From: JBBQSN01 sp038213835
Lineage (GTDB): Bacteria > Actinomycetota > Actinomycetes > Actinomycetales > CAWJMD01
Assembly (NCBI GenBank): GCA_038213835.1
Contig: JBBQSN010000076.1
Span: 1 to 16,475 of the forward strand
Direction of reading: 5' to 3'
DNA length: 16,475 nucleotides
In this document: positions 1 through 6,256 of the stretch, piece after piece
How positions within the stretch are numbered: the first letter of the stretch is position 1
Layout: the number at the start of each line of letters is the position of its first letter
Position numbers and translations under genes: made by a program
The notes under the pieces: generated by a model
The model's database searches: none
Told to the model about the DNA's origin: nothing
The model's input: the letters and a program-made list of their open reading frames with translations, nothing else

Positions 1-1
1 G

Positions 2-457
2 GCTCTCTCGAAGGCCGCAGAGGAGGGCGGCATGGCCGGCGAGATCGCGCGCTGCCTGGCCGAGCTGGTGACGCTCCGGGCGCCCACCCTGTCGGTCCTG
101 CTGGGGCAGGGCACGGGTGGCGGCGCGCTGGCCCTGGTGCCCGCCGACCGGGTCGTCGCCGCGCAGCACGCATGGTTGTCGCCGCTTCCGCCGGAGGGGG
201 CGTCCGCGATCGTCCACAAGGACACCGCTCACGCCGCCGAGATGGCCGCCGCACAGGGCGTCCGGTCCCTCGACCTGCTCCGGAAAGGCATCGTCGACCG
301 CATCGTGGGGGAGCGGTCGGACGCCGCCGACGAGCCGGAGGAGTTCTGCCGCCGGATGGGCCACGTGCTGGAGGAGGAGCTCGTGGGGCTGCTGCGGCTG
401 CCGGCTCCTGAACGGCACACCGCGAGGCTGGAGCGGTTCCGGCGGCTGGGCTCCTGA
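2..457 (+). CDS. Acetyl-CoA carboxylase carboxyltransferase, alpha-type C-terminal part (5' truncated by window edge)
   Basis: The reading frame is open from base 2 and ends at the TGA at 455-457, so only the last ~151 residues are present. The fragment carries the glycine-rich core GQGTGGGALAL, then a W-L-S-P-L-P-P-E-G-A-S-A-I segment. This aligns by eye with the G-x-G-G-S-G-G-A-L-A and S-P-E-G-C-A-S-I segments of the E. coli AccA carboxyltransferase. The family transfers CO2 from carboxybiotin to acetyl-CoA or another acyl-CoA to make malonyl-CoA-type precursors in the cytoplasm. Actinobacteria often fuse the beta and alpha halves in one protein; the fragment fits such a protein's C-terminus, but the N-terminal half lies outside the window, so no symbol is given. 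It converges on the MFS gene with a 15-nt gap. Confidence 0.85.
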   Translation, partial: ALSKAAEEGGMAGEIARCLAELVTLRAPTLSVLLGQGTGGGALALVPADRVVAAQHAWLSPLPPEGASAIVHKDTAHAAEMAAAQGVRSLDLLRKGIVDRIVGERSDAADEPEEFCRRMGHVLEEELVGLLRLPAPERHTARLERFRRLGS

Positions 458-472
458 CCGGCACCCCCTGCG

Positions 473-1684
473 TCAACCGGGCAGCGCCCGGTCCACGGGC
501 CTCCTCGACCTGATCACGAGGTACCCGGCGACGGCGAGGACGGCCGCGGTGGCGGCGGCGACGGCCTGGACGACGAAGCTGTCCTGGGCGCCGATCCGGT
601 CGACCGCGCTGCCGCCGATCGAGGCGCCCAGCGTGACGCCGAAGGTGAGCGCCGCGGTGACCCACGCGAGCCCCTCGGTCAGGGACGAGCGGGGGATCCG
701 CGACTCGACGAGCGACATGCCGGAGACGAGCACCGGAGCGATCGTGACGCCGGCCAGGAACGCCAGCCCGGTCAGGACGAGGAGCGAGTCGACCAGCAGG
801 AAGCCGGAGCCCGCGACACCGAAGGCCAGGCAGGTGAGGACGAACCGACCCGCCAGGCCACGACGCCAGGTGATCGCGCCGTAGGCGAGCCCGGCCACGA
901 GGCTGCCGGCGGCGTAGACGGCGAGCACCAGCCCGGACAGCTCGATCCGGCCCACCTCGTCGGCGTAGGCCACGACGACGACGTCCATCGCCCCGAAGAC
1001 GGTGCCGACCGCCACGTACGTGAGGGCGACGGCCACCAGCCCCGGCTCGAGCAACCCGCGCGGGGCGCGGGGTCCCGCCGTGGCCTTGGCCACCTGGGGC
1101 TGCGTGGACGTGAGTGTGGACAGGCCGAGACCGCCCACCAGGCCGAGGATCACGGCGGTGAGGAAGCCCACCGGGGGCGACACCACGGTGGCGAGGAAGG
1201 TCACCAGCGGCGGGCCGGTGACGAAGACGATCTCGTCGACGACCGACTCGAACGCGAACGCGGTCTGCCGATGGACGGGGTCCTCCAGCACGCCGGCCCA
1301 TCGGGCGCGCACCATCGACCCGATGTTGGGGCCGCTGGCGCCGGTGAGCGCAGCCAGGACCAACCAGGTCCAGACCGGGGTGCCGGCCTCGACGACGACG
1401 ACGAAACCCACTCCGGCAGCCGCGTACACGAGCACCGCAGGACGCAGCACCGCCGCCTGCCCGAACCGGTCGACCAGTCGCGCCACCAACGGCGAGACGA
1501 GGGCGAAGCTCAGCGACAGCACGCCGGCCGTGATGCCCGCGATGCCGTAGCTCCCGGTCTCGGCCGCGACCAGGAGCACGGCTCCGAGACCGGTCATCGA
1601 GATGGGCATCCGGGCGACGAAACCCAGCGAGGAGAACGAGAACGCGCCCTGCACGCGCAGCAGCGCTCCGTACGGGCCGAGCAT
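473..1684 (-). CDS. MFS transporter, 12-TM type
   Basis: A 403-residue, strongly hydrophobic protein with the length and rhythm of a 12-helix major facilitator. After the second helix it has L-V-D-R-F-G-Q, a recognisable version of MFS motif A, and the two halves are separated by a polar linker around residues 198-205. The substrate cannot be told from sequence; drug or metabolite efflux is the usual assumption. The ATG at 1684 is preceded by GAAGAGG at good Shine-Dalgarno spacing. It lies 31 nt downstream of the DUF554 gene on the same strand and is probably the last gene of the rnhA operon. The stop overlaps a short GC hairpin (476-492) that may limit read-through into the converging carboxyltransferase gene. 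Confidence 0.85.
   Translation of the reverse strand: MLGPYGALLRVQGAFSFSSLGFVARMPISMTGLGAVLLVAAETGSYGIAGITAGVLSLSFALVSPLVARLVDRFGQAAVLRPAVLVYAAAGVGFVVVVEAGTPVWTWLVLAALTGASGPNIGSMVRARWAGVLEDPVHRQTAFAFESVVDEIVFVTGPPLVTFLATVVSPPVGFLTAVILGLVGGLGLSTLTSTQPQVAKATAGPRAPRGLLEPGLVAVALTYVAVGTVFGAMDVVVVAYADEVGRIELSGLVLAVYAAGSLVAGLAYGAITWRRGLAGRFVLTCLAFGVAGSGFLLVDSLLVLTGLAFLAGVTIAPVLVSGMSLVESRIPRSSLTEGLAWVTAALTFGVTLGASIGGSAVDRIGAQDSFVVQAVAAATAAVLAVAGYLVIRSRRPVDRALPG
476..492. terminator. Short GC hairpin at the convergent gene ends (weak bidirectional terminator candidate)
   Basis: ACCGGGC - AGC - GCCCGGT is a perfect 7-bp stem with a 3-nt loop. It sits at the junction of the converging carboxyltransferase and MFS genes, inside the last codons of the MFS gene. 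There is no T-tract on either side, so an intrinsic terminator role is only an inference. Confidence 0.35.
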
Positions 1685-1715
1685 CAGGACCTCTTCCGGG
1701 TCGGTCGCGCAGAAA

Positions 1716-2489
1716 TCATCTCAGCATCACGACGAGCTGGGTGAGCAGCGGGGCGACCAGCAGCGCAGGCAGCAGGTCCCCGACGGGGACGTCGCGCACC
1801 CGCAGCAGCCGCAACCCCACGCCGACCAGGAGGAGCCCGCCCGTCGCGGTCAGCGCCGCGATGTGGGCGTCCGGCAGCAGCGACCCGAGCAGCACCGCCA
1901 CCAGCGTCAGCCCGCCCTGGACCACGGCGACCGACAGGCCGGCCAGCAGCACGCCGAGGCCGAACGAGGAGGCGAACGCGATGGCCGCGAAGCCGTCCAG
2001 GGTGGACTTCAGGACCAGCTGGTCGATGCCCCGGCCGAGGCCGTCCGAGAGGGTGCCCAGGATGGTGAGCGGCCCGACGCAGAAGACCAGCGAGGCGGTC
2101 AGCCAGCCCTCGACGAAGCGCTCGCGGGACGCGTGGTCGGTGCCGTCGCCCTGCCGGGAGCGGCGCGTCACCCAGGTCTGGATCTGCCCAGCCAGTCCCT
2201 CGAGCCGCTGCTCGACCCGCAGCAGGGACCCGGTGGTGCCCCCGACCAGCAGCGACCCCAGGACGACCAGGACCGGCACGCCGGAGCCGAGGGCCTCGAC
2301 CAGGGAGCGGTCGGTGACCGCCACGGCCGACAGGCCCGCGACCAGGAGGGTGACCAGGCCGAGGGCGTCGGTGACGACGGCGCGGGTGCGCTCCGGCAGC
2401 CGGTGGCCGACCGCCATGCCGAGCAACGCACCCACGACGACGGTCGCGACGTTGATCGCGGTGCCGAGACCGATGAACCCGCCGGTCAC
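1716..2489 (-). CDS. DUF554 family membrane protein
   Basis: About 257 residues starting T-G-G-F-I-G-L-G-T-A-I-N-V-A-T, typical of DUF554 (YdfK/YqgA-like) proteins. These open with a G-T-x-x-N helix followed by G-x-x-x-G-x-x-L-P-E-R. Several hydrophobic stretches follow, including a V-L-G-S-L-L-V-G-G helix and an L-L-V-G-V-G-L-R-L-L helix near the C-terminus, so it is an inner-membrane protein. Its function is unknown. The frame is open upstream to 2771, but that part is arginine-rich shadow sequence over the kinase gene. The GTG at 2487-2489 is chosen because homology begins there and because GTGA makes a 4-nt overlap with the kinase stop, a classic translational coupling. Confidence 0.8.
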   Translation of the reverse strand: MTGGFIGLGTAINVATVVVGALLGMAVGHRLPERTRAVVTDALGLVTLLVAGLSAVAVTDRSLVEALGSGVPVLVVLGSLLVGGTTGSLLRVEQRLEGLAGQIQTWVTRRSRQGDGTDHASRERFVEGWLTASLVFCVGPLTILGTLSDGLGRGIDQLVLKSTLDGFAAIAFASSFGLGVLLAGLSVAVVQGGLTLVAVLLGSLLPDAHIAALTATGGLLLVGVGLRLLRVRDVPVGDLLPALLVAPLLTQLVVMLR

Positions 2490-2992
2490 GTCAGCACCAC
2501 GACGTCGGCGTGAGCAGCCGGGCCGTCGGCTGACAGGTACGCGAGCTCCTGCGCCGCCCAGCGGTCCCACTCGCGGGCGAAACCCTCGCCGTCGCGGCCG
2601 ATCGCACGCTCGTACCGGACGTCGTCGGGGGCCTCCAGCCAGAGCGAGCAGGCCAGGTGCGGGCGGCACGCCGCGGCGGTGGCGCCGACGCCCTCCACCA
2701 CGACCGTGGGCGCCCACGCGACCTCGGCCCGGCTCCCGGGGCGGTCGGCGTCCCAGTCCCACCGGCGCCAACGGGCGTCCTCGCCGCGTGAGAGCGGCTC
2801 GAGCACGCCGGTGACCAGGGCCGGCACCGCGGCGGCGAGGCCGTCCCAGCCCGCGTAGAGGTCGTCGAGATGCACGACCGGGACCGGCGCGGCCCCTCTC
2901 GACAGGGCGTCCGCCAGCTGCGCGGCGAAGTTGGTCTTGCCCGTGCCGGAACGGCCGTCGACGCCGATGACGTGGGCGGCGCGGCGCCGCAC
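2486..2992 (-). CDS. Uridine-kinase-like P-loop NTPase
   Basis: A 168-residue cytoplasmic protein with a Walker A motif GRSGTGKT at residues 13-20 and an H-L-D-D-L-Y segment at 41-46, the usual acidic pair after strand 2 in nucleoside kinases. It also has V-V-V-E-G-V-G at 97-103 and an arginine-bearing lid-like stretch R-Y-E-R-A-I-G-R-D around 126-134. This layout matches the uridine kinase/phosphoribulokinase fold, but it is shorter than true uridine kinases (~210 residues) and the substrate is not evident. It starts at a GTG whose G is the last base of the rnhA TAG stop (1-nt overlap), and its TGA overlaps the DUF554 start, so it is translationally coupled on both sides. Confidence 0.75.
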   Translation of the reverse strand: MRRRAAHVIGVDGRSGTGKTNFAAQLADALSRGAAPVPVVHLDDLYAGWDGLAAAVPALVTGVLEPLSRGEDARWRRWDWDADRPGSRAEVAWAPTVVVEGVGATAAACRPHLACSLWLEAPDDVRYERAIGRDGEGFAREWDRWAAQELAYLSADGPAAHADVVVLT

Positions 2993-3615
2993 TACCGGGC
3001 CCTGCTCGCCGCGACGGCGAGCCGGTCCACGAGGTCGTTCATCGGGTCGCCGGAGTGGCCCTTGACCCAGCGGAAGCTGACGTCACCTCGGTCGCGCACC
3101 AGCTGCACCAACGGCTCCCACAGCTCGCGGTTGGCCACCGGCTTCCTGGCGCTGGTGGTCCAGCCTCGGGCGATCCAGCCCTTCCACCAGCTGTCCCGGA
3201 AGCAGTTGACGACGTAGGTGGAGTCGCTCACGACCACCAGCGGGCCGTCGAGCGCTCGCACCGCCTCGAGCGCCGCCTCGATCTCCATCCGCTGGTTCGT
3301 GGTGCGGTCGGCGCCGCCCGACGCCTGCCGTCCGTCCTCGGTCGCCCAGGCCCAGCCGCCAGGACCGGGGTTGCCCGAGCAGGCGCCGTCGGTCCAGACC
3401 TCGAGCCCGGCCACCGACGGGTCAGCCGGGGGAGACGCGTCGGCGAGCGACAGCGTGCCCGGCCCCGCGCCGCCGAGGTCGAGCGCGCCCTGCGGGCAGG
3501 TGACGTGGGCCCACCGCTTGGCCGCCGCACCGCCGGTGTCGGTGATCTCCTCGCCCGGCTGGATCGGGGACCGGCAGCGCCCGCAGGTGGACGGGTACTT
3601 CGCGGGGAACGGCAT
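2992..3615 (-). CDS. rnhA: Ribonuclease HI with N-terminal zinc-finger-like domain
   Basis: A 207-residue protein. Residues ~71-204 are an RNase HI domain with the full catalytic set by alignment to the E. coli enzyme: D76 (T-D-G-A), E111 (R-M-E-I), D131 (S-D-S-T-Y-V), H187 (K-G-H-S-G) and D197. It would cleave the RNA strand of RNA-DNA hybrids such as R-loops and primers. The first ~45 residues are extra compared with the ~155-residue classical enzyme and hold C11-x2-C14 and H37-x2-C40 with P-G-E-x-I between, which looks like a small zinc-binding module; a linker follows. The ATG at 3615 has no Shine-Dalgarno but a TAGGCT -10 box exactly 6 nt upstream, pointing to a leaderless mRNA. It is the first gene of a four-gene minus-strand operon. 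Confidence 0.9.
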   Translation of the reverse strand: MPFPAKYPSTCGRCRSPIQPGEEITDTGGAAAKRWAHVTCPQGALDLGGAGPGTLSLADASPPADPSVAGLEVWTDGACSGNPGPGGWAWATEDGRQASGGADRTTNQRMEIEAALEAVRALDGPLVVVSDSTYVVNCFRDSWWKGWIARGWTTSARKPVANRELWEPLVQLVRDRGDVSFRWVKGHSGDPMNDLVDRLAVAASRAR

Positions 3616-3621
3616 GGCAGC

Positions 3622-3627
3622 AGCCTA
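3622..3627 (-). promoter_or_regulatory. -10 box of a leaderless promoter for rnhA
   Basis: TAGGCT on the minus strand, then six bases (GCTGCC), then the rnhA ATG. TAnnnT-N6-RTG is the usual leaderless arrangement in actinobacteria, where transcription starts at the A/G of the start codon. No convincing -35 box is visible. Confidence 0.5.
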
Positions 3628-3653
3628 GGGACCGGCCGGGCGTGCACAGATGG

Positions 3654-3706
3654 GGGCAGGTCCGCGCCACCGGACGTCGTAGGGCCGTAGATCGTCACAC
3701 CTGCCC
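3654..3706. repeat. 8-bp inverted repeat in the rnhA/carbamate kinase divergent region
   Basis: GGGCAGGT (3654-3661) and ACCTGCCC (3699-3706) are perfect inverted copies 37 bp apart, in the only intergenic space between rnhA and the carbamate kinase module. It could be a pair of operator half-sites or chance; no regulator gene is adjacent. The ~160-bp gap otherwise holds only the two -10 boxes and a CGTAG doublet (3678-3690). Confidence 0.35.
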
Positions 3707-3755
3707 GCTCCTGTGCTCGGCAGATCTGCACAGCCGCCGGGGCGACGTCGCCGGG

Positions 3756-3761
3756 TAGGTT
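3756..3761 (+). promoter_or_regulatory. -10 box of promoter for the carbamate kinase operon
   Basis: TAGGTT, followed by six bases (CACGGC) and a GTG at 3768. The predicted start of transcription is therefore at that GTG, 11 nt before the carbamate kinase ATG. The spacing is the same as at rnhA, lipA and other genes in the window. No clear -35 element is seen. Confidence 0.45.
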
Positions 3762-3767
3762 CACGGC

Positions 3768-3791
3768 GTGCGAGTGCGATGCGTGTCCTAG
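3768..3791 (+). CDS. Candidate 7-codon leaderless leader peptide overlapping carbamate kinase
   Basis: A GTG sits at leaderless distance from the TAGGTT box and opens the tiny frame M-R-V-R-C-V-S before a TAG at 3789-3791. It overlaps the first codons of carbamate kinase in another frame. Two of its codons are CGA, which should be a little-used arginine codon in such a GC-rich genome. Ribosomes loading on the 5' end of the mRNA would translate it first and stop 10 nt past the kinase ATG. There is no Shine-Dalgarno for the kinase itself. This is inference from spacing alone; the frame is too short to have statistical support. Confidence 0.3.
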   Translation: MRVRCVS

Positions 3792-4720
3792 TGGCCCTCG
3801 GGGGCAACGCGATGATCGGACCCGACGGGTCGGCGGCCCCGGGCGCGCAGATCGCTGCCGTCACCGAGGCGGCCGGGGAGATCGCGAACCTGGTCGTGGC
3901 CGGTCACGAGGTGGTGCTCACCCACGGCAACGGGCCGCAGGTCGGCAACCTGCTGGTGAAGAACGAGCTCGCGGCCGCGGTGGTCCCGCCCGTCCCGCTG
4001 GACTGGTGCGGCGCCCAGACGCAGGGGACCCTCGGCTTCATACTGCTCGACGCGCTGGAGCCCGCCCTGCGCGCGGTGGGCAGCGACGTCCACCCGGCTG
4101 CTCTGGTCAGCCGCACCCTGGTGGCCGTCGACGACCCCGGCTTCGCGGCCCCCTCCAAGCCGATCGGGCGGCACCTGCCGGCCGGCGAGGCGCAGCTGCT
4201 CGTCGAGCACGGCGAGACCTGGGAGGACCGCGGCGAGAAGGGCTGGCGCCGTGTCGTCGCGAGCCCGCAGCCGCTCGAGGTGCTGGAGGGACCCGCCATC
4301 CGCGCCCTGCTGGAAGCCGGCCTCCTGGTCATCGCCGGCGGTGGTGGCGGGATCCCGGTGGTCCGCGAGCCGGACGGCAGCCTGCGCGGGGTCGAGGCCG
4401 TGATCGACAAGGACCTGTCCGCCGTCGTGCTTGCCCGCGCCGTCGGGGCCGAGGCGCTCGTCGTGGCCACGGACGTCGAGAACGCGGTGGTCGGCTACGG
4501 CACTCCCGGCGCTCGTCCGATCGGCGCCACGACGCCGTCCGAGCTGCGGGCGTTGGCCGGGGAGGGCCACTTCGCCTCGGGTTCGATGGGCCCCAAGGTC
4601 GACGCCGTCTGCCGCTTCGTCGAGGGCGGGGGAGCCCTCGCCGTCATCACCAGCCTCGCCCGCATCGACGACGCCCTGTCCGGCGAGGCCGGCACCGTCG
4701 TCCGTCCCGACCAGCACTGA
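3779..4720 (+). CDS. arcC: Carbamate kinase
   Basis: A 313-residue cytoplasmic amino-acid-kinase-fold protein of normal family length. Visible family motifs are L-G-G-N at the N-terminus (7-10), T-H-G-N-G-P-Q-V-G-N (48-57), S-K-P-I-G at 126-130, the glycine run A-G-G-G-G-G-I-P-V (186-194), I-D-K-D-L-S (209-214) and S-M-G-P-K (269-273). The enzyme interconverts carbamoyl phosphate plus ADP with carbamate plus ATP, and catabolic forms harvest ATP. There are no arginine deiminase or ornithine carbamoyltransferase genes beside it. Instead it is followed after 23 nt by a ring-opening amidohydrolase, so a role in heterocycle/ureide breakdown is more likely than the arginine deiminase pathway. The ATG at 3779 is where homology begins; the frame opens further upstream but without family sequence. 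Confidence 0.93.
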   Translation: MRVLVALGGNAMIGPDGSAAPGAQIAAVTEAAGEIANLVVAGHEVVLTHGNGPQVGNLLVKNELAAAVVPPVPLDWCGAQTQGTLGFILLDALEPALRAVGSDVHPAALVSRTLVAVDDPGFAAPSKPIGRHLPAGEAQLLVEHGETWEDRGEKGWRRVVASPQPLEVLEGPAIRALLEAGLLVIAGGGGGIPVVREPDGSLRGVEAVIDKDLSAVVLARAVGAEALVVATDVENAVVGYGTPGARPIGATTPSELRALAGEGHFASGSMGPKVDAVCRFVEGGGALAVITSLARIDDALSGEAGTVVRPDQH

Positions 4721-4743
4721 CCGCCCACCCGAAGGAGACAGCC

Positions 4744-5886
4744 GTGCCCGCAGCCATCGAGGTCCGCAAGGTGCCCATCCTCAGCGTGTCCGACGCCTCC
4801 GGGCTCGCGCAGCTGATCGACGACGGCGTGATCGAGGCCGACCGCGTGGTCGCCGTCATCGGCAAGACCGAGGGCAACGGCGGAGTCAACGACTACACCC
4901 GGATCATCGCCGACCGCGCGTTTCGGGAGGTGCTCGTGCAGAAAGGGTCTCGCCCGGTCGAGGAGGTCAGCCAGATCCCGATCGTGTGGTCCGGCGGCAC
5001 CGACGGCATCATCAGCCCGCACGCCACCGTGTTCGCCACGGTCGCCGACGACCAGGTCGAGAAGACCGACGAGCCGCGTCTGGCCGTGGGTTTCGCGATG
5101 AGCGAGCAGCTGCTGCCCGAGGAGATCGGACGGGTCGCGATGGTCAGCAAGGTCGCCGCCGCCGTGAAGGTCGCGATGGAGAAGGCCGGCATCACCGACG
5201 TCGCCGACGTCCACTACGTCCAGACCAAGACCCCGCTGCTCACGATCCACACCATCCGGGACGCCAAGTCGCGCGGCGAGTCGGTCTGGACCGAGCACAC
5301 CCACGAGTCGATGGACCTCTCGAACGGCTGCACGGCCCTCGGCATCGCGGTGGCGCTCGGCGAGATCGAGATGCCCACTGACGCCGACGTCATGCACGAC
5401 CGCTCATTGTTCTCCTCGGTGGCCTCGTGCTCGTCGGGCGTCGAGCTGGACCAGGCGCAGGTCGTCGTCGTCGGCAACGCGCGCGGGGTCGGAGGGCGCT
5501 ACCGGATCGGCCACTCGGTGATGAAGGACGCCCTCGACACCGACGGCCTCTGGGCCGCGATCGCCGACGCGGGCCTGGAGCTGCCGGACCGCCCGCACCG
5601 CGACGACCTGCAGGGCCGGCTGGTCAACCTGTTCCTCAAGTGCGAGGTCTCCCAGGACGGCCAGGTCCGCGGACGCCGCAACGCCATGCTGGACGACTCC
5701 GACGTGCACTGGCACCGGCAGATCAAGTCGGCCGTCGGCGGTGTCACGGCGTCGGTCACCGGCGACCCGGCGGTGTTCGTCTCCGTCTCGGCCGCCCACC
5801 AGGGCCCTGACGGCGGCGGCCCGGTGGCGGCGATCGTCGACCTCGGCGCCGGCGAGCCGACGGGGTACCGGCCGCCCGCCGTCTGA
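4744..5886 (+). CDS. Ring-opening amidohydrolase (barbiturase / cyanuric acid hydrolase family)
   Basis: A 380-residue protein of the AtzD/TrzD/barbiturase family, which hydrolyses cyclic imide rings using three similar domains each contributing a Ser-Lys pair. Candidate pairs are K41 (I-G-K-T-E-G-N-G) with S83 (W-S-G-G-T-D-G), K162 (Q-T-K-T-P) with S230/231 (A-S-C-S-S-G), and K299 with S347/349 (V-S-V-S-A-A-H-Q-G-P). The C-terminal H-Q-G-P-D-G-G-G-P is strongly family-typical. From memory its overall sequence is closest to actinobacterial barbiturases, which open barbiturate to ureidomalonate, but cyanuric acid activity cannot be excluded. The GTG start has AAGGAG at ideal spacing. It is co-transcribed with carbamate kinase. 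No ureidomalonase, biuret hydrolase or permease follows within the window. Confidence 0.9.
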   Translation: MPAAIEVRKVPILSVSDASGLAQLIDDGVIEADRVVAVIGKTEGNGGVNDYTRIIADRAFREVLVQKGSRPVEEVSQIPIVWSGGTDGIISPHATVFATVADDQVEKTDEPRLAVGFAMSEQLLPEEIGRVAMVSKVAAAVKVAMEKAGITDVADVHYVQTKTPLLTIHTIRDAKSRGESVWTEHTHESMDLSNGCTALGIAVALGEIEMPTDADVMHDRSLFSSVASCSSGVELDQAQVVVVGNARGVGGRYRIGHSVMKDALDTDGLWAAIADAGLELPDRPHRDDLQGRLVNLFLKCEVSQDGQVRGRRNAMLDDSDVHWHRQIKSAVGGVTASVTGDPAVFVSVSAAHQGPDGGGPVAAIVDLGAGEPTGYRPPAV

Positions 5887-5896
5887 CCTGCGCCGG

Positions 5897-6177
5897 CTAC
5901 TGCGCGGGCAGCGTGATCCGGATGCTGACGCCTCGACCTCCGGGCCGGTGGGCTCCCCGCGGACGGTGCACCCGCGCACGAGGACGCGCCGGGTGTGCCG
6001 CAGCCGCTTCACCTTGCCCGCCCCGACCCCCGTGAACGCCACCAGCGCGGGCGGGCTGCCGGGCTGCGGCTCGTCGGCGAACCAGACCGGTGTCGCGATC
6101 GGGTCGCCGGACTTCCGGAACGTCGTCAGCAGCAGGTACGACCCCCGCGGGAGCGGCTCGGGCCAGGTGGCGGGCAT
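5897..6177 (-). pseudogene. Decayed PPOX-class F420-dependent oxidoreductase (internal deletion)
   Basis: From the ATG at 6177 the first ~83 residues read as a PPOX/F420 oxidoreductase: G-S-Y-L-L-L-T-T-F-R-K-S-G-D-P-I-A-T-P-V-W, then G-K-V-K-R-L-R and R-G-x-x-T-G-P-E-V-E-A. These proteins normally run ~130-140 residues and end in a short strand like V-x-I-R-I. Here the frame leaves the family right after P-E-V-E-A and would run on as nonsense antisense to the amidohydrolase. A plausible family C-terminus, V-S-I-R-I-T-L-P-A-Q then TAG (5897-5899), follows at once in another frame. The simplest reading is loss of about 35-45 codons with a frame change near 5930, leaving a dead gene. A TACCGT box 5 nt before the ATG may be its old leaderless promoter. 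Confidence 0.65.
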
Positions 6178-6204
6178 GTCCCACGGTACGTCCGCGGGGC
6201 GGGT

Positions 6205-6210
6205 TACGGT
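6205..6210 (+). promoter_or_regulatory. -10 box upstream of the 5'-3' exonuclease
   Basis: TACGGT, then GCTGTC (6 nt), then GTG at 6217, the leaderless spacing again. It lies 16 bp from a TACCGT box for the divergent pseudogene (6183-6188, minus strand). The predicted mRNA would begin 40 nt before the exonuclease ATG. Confidence 0.4.
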
Positions 6211-6216
6211 GCTGTC

Positions 6217-6246
6217 GTGACCGCTGGGAGCGAACGGCCGGAATGA
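6217..6246 (+). CDS. Candidate 9-codon leaderless leader peptide before the exonuclease
   Basis: The GTG at leaderless distance from TACGGT opens M-T-A-G-S-E-R-P-E and stops at TGA 6244-6246, ten bases before the exonuclease ATG at 6257. The exonuclease frame itself has a stop at 6218-6220 and no ATG/GTG/TTG between there and 6257, and no convincing Shine-Dalgarno, so reinitiation after this mini-ORF is a reasonable way for it to be translated. The evidence is positional only. Confidence 0.3.
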   Translation: MTAGSERPE

Positions 6247-6256
6247 GACCTCGCAG

